From NCBI GenBank assembly GCA_900321145.1, contig ONVB01000088.1:1-16404 (forward strand): a stretch of DNA of 16,404 nt, written 5' to 3'. Under the pieces are notes generated by a model. It was not told where the DNA came from. It did no database searches and worked only from the letters and a program-made list of their open reading frames with translations. Positions 15,901-16,404 of the stretch are shown piece after piece. The stretch is from an uncultured Eubacteriales bacterium. GTDB taxonomy: Bacteria; Bacillota; Clostridia; Lachnospirales; Lachnospiraceae. Within the stretch, counting starts at the first letter, position 1. The number at the start of each line of letters is the position of its first letter. The position numbers were made by a program, and so were the translations under genes.

Positions 15901-16404
15901 AGAGCGGCTCTTATCGACAGATTAAAGACGCCTTCCGAGAAGGAGAAGGCCATAGAAGCAGCGACCGAGCCTGATGTGATAAGGACTGCCATGGCTACGC
16001 TCATGTCTTACCAGTTAAAGGATCACGAAGATGTGTCCGACGGCAGTTATTCGAAGTCTGACTACGCAAGCGATGCACTTAACAGGATCGAGACCATAGA
16101 CTGGGCTCTTTTGTCAAGGGCGATAGATCTTGTAGATGAGATAGAGTCAGAGCAAAGACGCCTGCTTGCCGTTCGCCAGGCATCCAAGTGGCTTACCGAG
16201 GACCTTGACAAGGAGGACAGAAGTCCTGCGAAGGAGACTTACAGAAGACATAAGGACGCCATGAAGCTGTCCGGAAGAACCAAGTTTGAGGAATTCTTCA
16301 TAGAGACCGGAAGAACGGATGCAGCGATAAACGGCGCAGACAGTGAGGAGATAGATACCTTGCTTGAAGGCTATCTCTCTCTTACCGACGAGGAAAAAGC
16401 ACTC
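9988..16404 (+). CDS. giant uncharacterised Lys/Glu-rich helical protein, at least 2139 residues (3' end cut by window edge)
   Basis: The frame is open for 2139 complete codons to the last base, with no stop. I do not recognise a domain. There is no signal peptide, no membrane segment and very few cysteines; charged residues dominate and nearly all of it looks alpha-helical, so a large cytoplasmic scaffold or solenoid is the likeliest form. A very basic/acidic coiled coil lies at about 236-280 and a second at about 1016-1080, separated by mixed helical regions. From about residue 1745 a short pattern recurs loosely: LNDDQKEMLAVAL (1745), LNKQQKQNVVDLV (1897), LQPHQQRLLIFVL (1932), IESEQRRLLAV (2052) and LTDEEKAL at the cut end (2132). 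GGGAGG (9971-9976) sits 11 bases upstream and overlaps the GNAT gene stop; the other ATG at 9992 is out of frame. Codon use resembles the neighbours, so it is not an obvious recent arrival. No motif indicates an enzyme, toxin or nuclease. Confidence 0.9.
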   Translation, partial: MDELFKKQNKISFVKEIKETEKDGFVVYDKKTEEKEFFKAGINKEIKWTVDKLLKEKMDTDPEIKDIFLNDMDAQKLYEKNGKFSSKDRKTSMKKCQEIREKKLKETAEKIKKKNKPTLKDTIEAKKKLINLDAEAREEYVKATMINDEDYKRDIMVNRMRKLFRLGRMYSEYLQSEEKIPAELKIQLDKDLNKVRDELQKEIDSMKASDVGKITWEKISGEKQYSATSMQKFFADAEKREEEKKYLKKKEEEEKKKQERKEAQKKLAEERKKATESTAEKTDIKGETVKELSANRMYMIKTGKLGKKQEDKVKGTEWVIGRYADVAAQLFVGREDMPEDKFIRELINYNNVLKKNLSLLERDIYNTGIYTDVTLGLRALKERLMNTAIEKMGKSVFEKDAVKNLSPETVKSYVDLEQLAKYKERKENLEKDAELALSTRGDSIWESKALQSLVLNDNVTENQMKALKSQVKNIATMIESIVKAKFGILISDEVYADVIKYLGDNALFGNYEKVANEVGRYVDTMQFTNRKAASVKRDFDKAYEKEIDPVCFWFREEFKDTVEAYIAKKKKVWDKKGVDRRTVMRRELITIKKYLNKLNNVTNAKRLTREGWGKLLDKSRAYITNVLGGPMLYMRDIYSDTEEVIRKDFEDIQKWEKREGKKNTVSRAEYEQFAENSRIQKGIRKGDFSYGSRLKSHEVLDSESWRAILNDDEIEFIRDNFDQIIFENEKLIESLPFLKDVKGLDKLGDITAEQFELLKKSVSELLTKENVKETIEELRADKECDADLRMHAILNMLSTSSDASALRKHVEKELKIRADKKALDDRKAEEKTIFAVIRTPKTRDGKIHFSYNDMKAYRKSALDKHFNSRGDWLSKRERKFESAGSFWKKVESMDASEKEKVMSAINWNVARLKPEKHLKELAESLNKIVGEKVDDYITEILAFNNHDLLFSHGGAAQDVFFEYDESKYAKKMAVLAKKVRKNTDFLEKGIKDYPEEVKNELREKLLPLYLSFNTEFAEKSSELDKEVRQLKSDIEQEKNKKDGADKKQIEKLEKKLALAQKRLKKAKDSATKEKAANKKATGYETMEDLMKVVNSNISGAEGVMSDKMSVFAERYEKRKDMLTSYGKGELKPIADWLFDQQSLREVLLDPAESVASKKISDLHANLSAFANVYKTQFSLIGQVFLEQNGSMLLGLSEPMTEKQWNEQFESFTSNYVATGKEGINSIQQNFELLQTRLEDSFTKYYFETKEVKDDVRKSGSKDPGAKYRKATSYARGTAASIFVAVRDDEELFEQMFNERSVKDLAKKIGENYMANEKEMKKAFNAYLSKNKAVASADAASDLQLFISHLRVKAIKEDKAEFKKHLKKYLQDYVSGIKIGTFAHTALIKSSEKRLAEKKAKSKPAIDDMINKSHETRLAMNNVLFGGNLDSINQFSSQKRSLAYEHTKSNKKIKTRGKEDDARLRAAAKSVLEKVGQGKEVPQILVNVLDEYMRFNSGIMDKIDKLADWILKEKNEIVLEAERLFKVYEYGKEQGIPEAGLELYTVYTIRNSERGFDSGMKDAAKQFKTFFTKFSELEGVAVSNPLIKAQKKDAMEKMRMLLFIKGEGLSKDALDKMVDAQKAYLAYADKAYTLIQKAAEENEDIKKFDSMFKERYIKGACDYFGGEFINESAAGKTIDEAVFKTKIKELFADKIRREALITREDGITSANLAERTGFTGALGQKDFEKLVVKMNEPTLLKAYNGLNDDQKEMLAVALYTMRVEDTGTMCVLYGEHADELKTNRDLMAKYMRGEGVSFDVDYGRAIRAFDIRNTDSKDMFDKEIFREAYDFVQMLEKRKVVAKKKDWARLGDPEENVKSAFEHAKNGNLKEEYEKAQKTSTTKAGFLSTLNKFALEDLNKQQKQNVVDLVKKGVEDFKNNSNISFVTKRLSNLQPHQQRLLIFVLQDRTVLDYSTGGRGQDTKIWGFANDVKRAALIDRLKTPSEKEKAIEAATEPDVIRTAMATLMSYQLKDHEDVSDGSYSKSDYASDALNRIETIDWALLSRAIDLVDEIESEQRRLLAVRQASKWLTEDLDKEDRSPAKETYRRHKDAMKLSGRTKFEEFFIETGRTDAAINGADSEEIDTLLEGYLSLTDEEKAL

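Noticed and set aside
9988..16404. Idea that the giant protein is a phage tail tape measure protein
   Set aside because: No hydrophobic membrane-spanning segments, no phage structural neighbours upstream, and the gene follows chromosomal housekeeping-type genes. The unseen right flank keeps this from being fully excluded.

Overview
The window looks like chromosome from an anaerobic low-to-mid GC Firmicute, most likely class Clostridia and probably Lachnospiraceae. This rests on the long two-domain acyl-CoA dehydratase activase (oxygen-sensitive amino-acid or hydroxyacid fermentation), a GerW/YtfJ-type sporulation gene beside a DUF2953 gene, purine-rich Shine-Dalgarno sites and frequent AGA/AGG and ATA codons. 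The taxon is inference. I see no rRNA, tRNA, CRISPR array, insertion sequence or phage gene.

Layout: two divergent transcription units start from a 217-base intergenic region (3942-4158). Leftward, one very long gene (3941 to beyond base 1) encodes the activase. Rightward, eight genes run head to tail to the right edge: a rhomboid-like membrane protein with a C-terminal zinc-binding tail; a 466-residue helical protein of unknown function; a 113-residue unknown protein; a DUF2953 membrane-anchored protein; a GerW/YtfJ-family protein; a small alarmone (ppGpp) synthetase; a GNAT-type acetyltransferase; and an open reading frame of at least 2139 codons that leaves the window without a stop. Gaps are between 0 and 77 bases, and the 113-residue and DUF2953 genes overlap by 29 bases. 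Everything from 4159 to 9042 is probably one operon. The 77-base gap before the GNAT gene may mark a second unit (GNAT plus giant protein), although I found no convincing promoter or terminator in it.

How the genes may work together: the activase stands apart and would power a 2-hydroxyacyl-CoA dehydratase encoded elsewhere. The DUF2953-GerW pair recalls the ytfI-ytfJ neighbourhood of spore formers. The alarmone synthetase four bases downstream ties that pair to a stress or starvation signal, at least transcriptionally. The rhomboid-like protein appears to lack the catalytic Ser/His, so it is more likely a membrane scaffold or binding protein than a protease. The giant protein is cytoplasmic-looking, Lys/Glu-rich and almost entirely helical, with two strong coiled-coil stretches and a loosely recurring helical motif towards its right part. 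I do not recognise it; it and the GNAT gene are the least explained part of the window.
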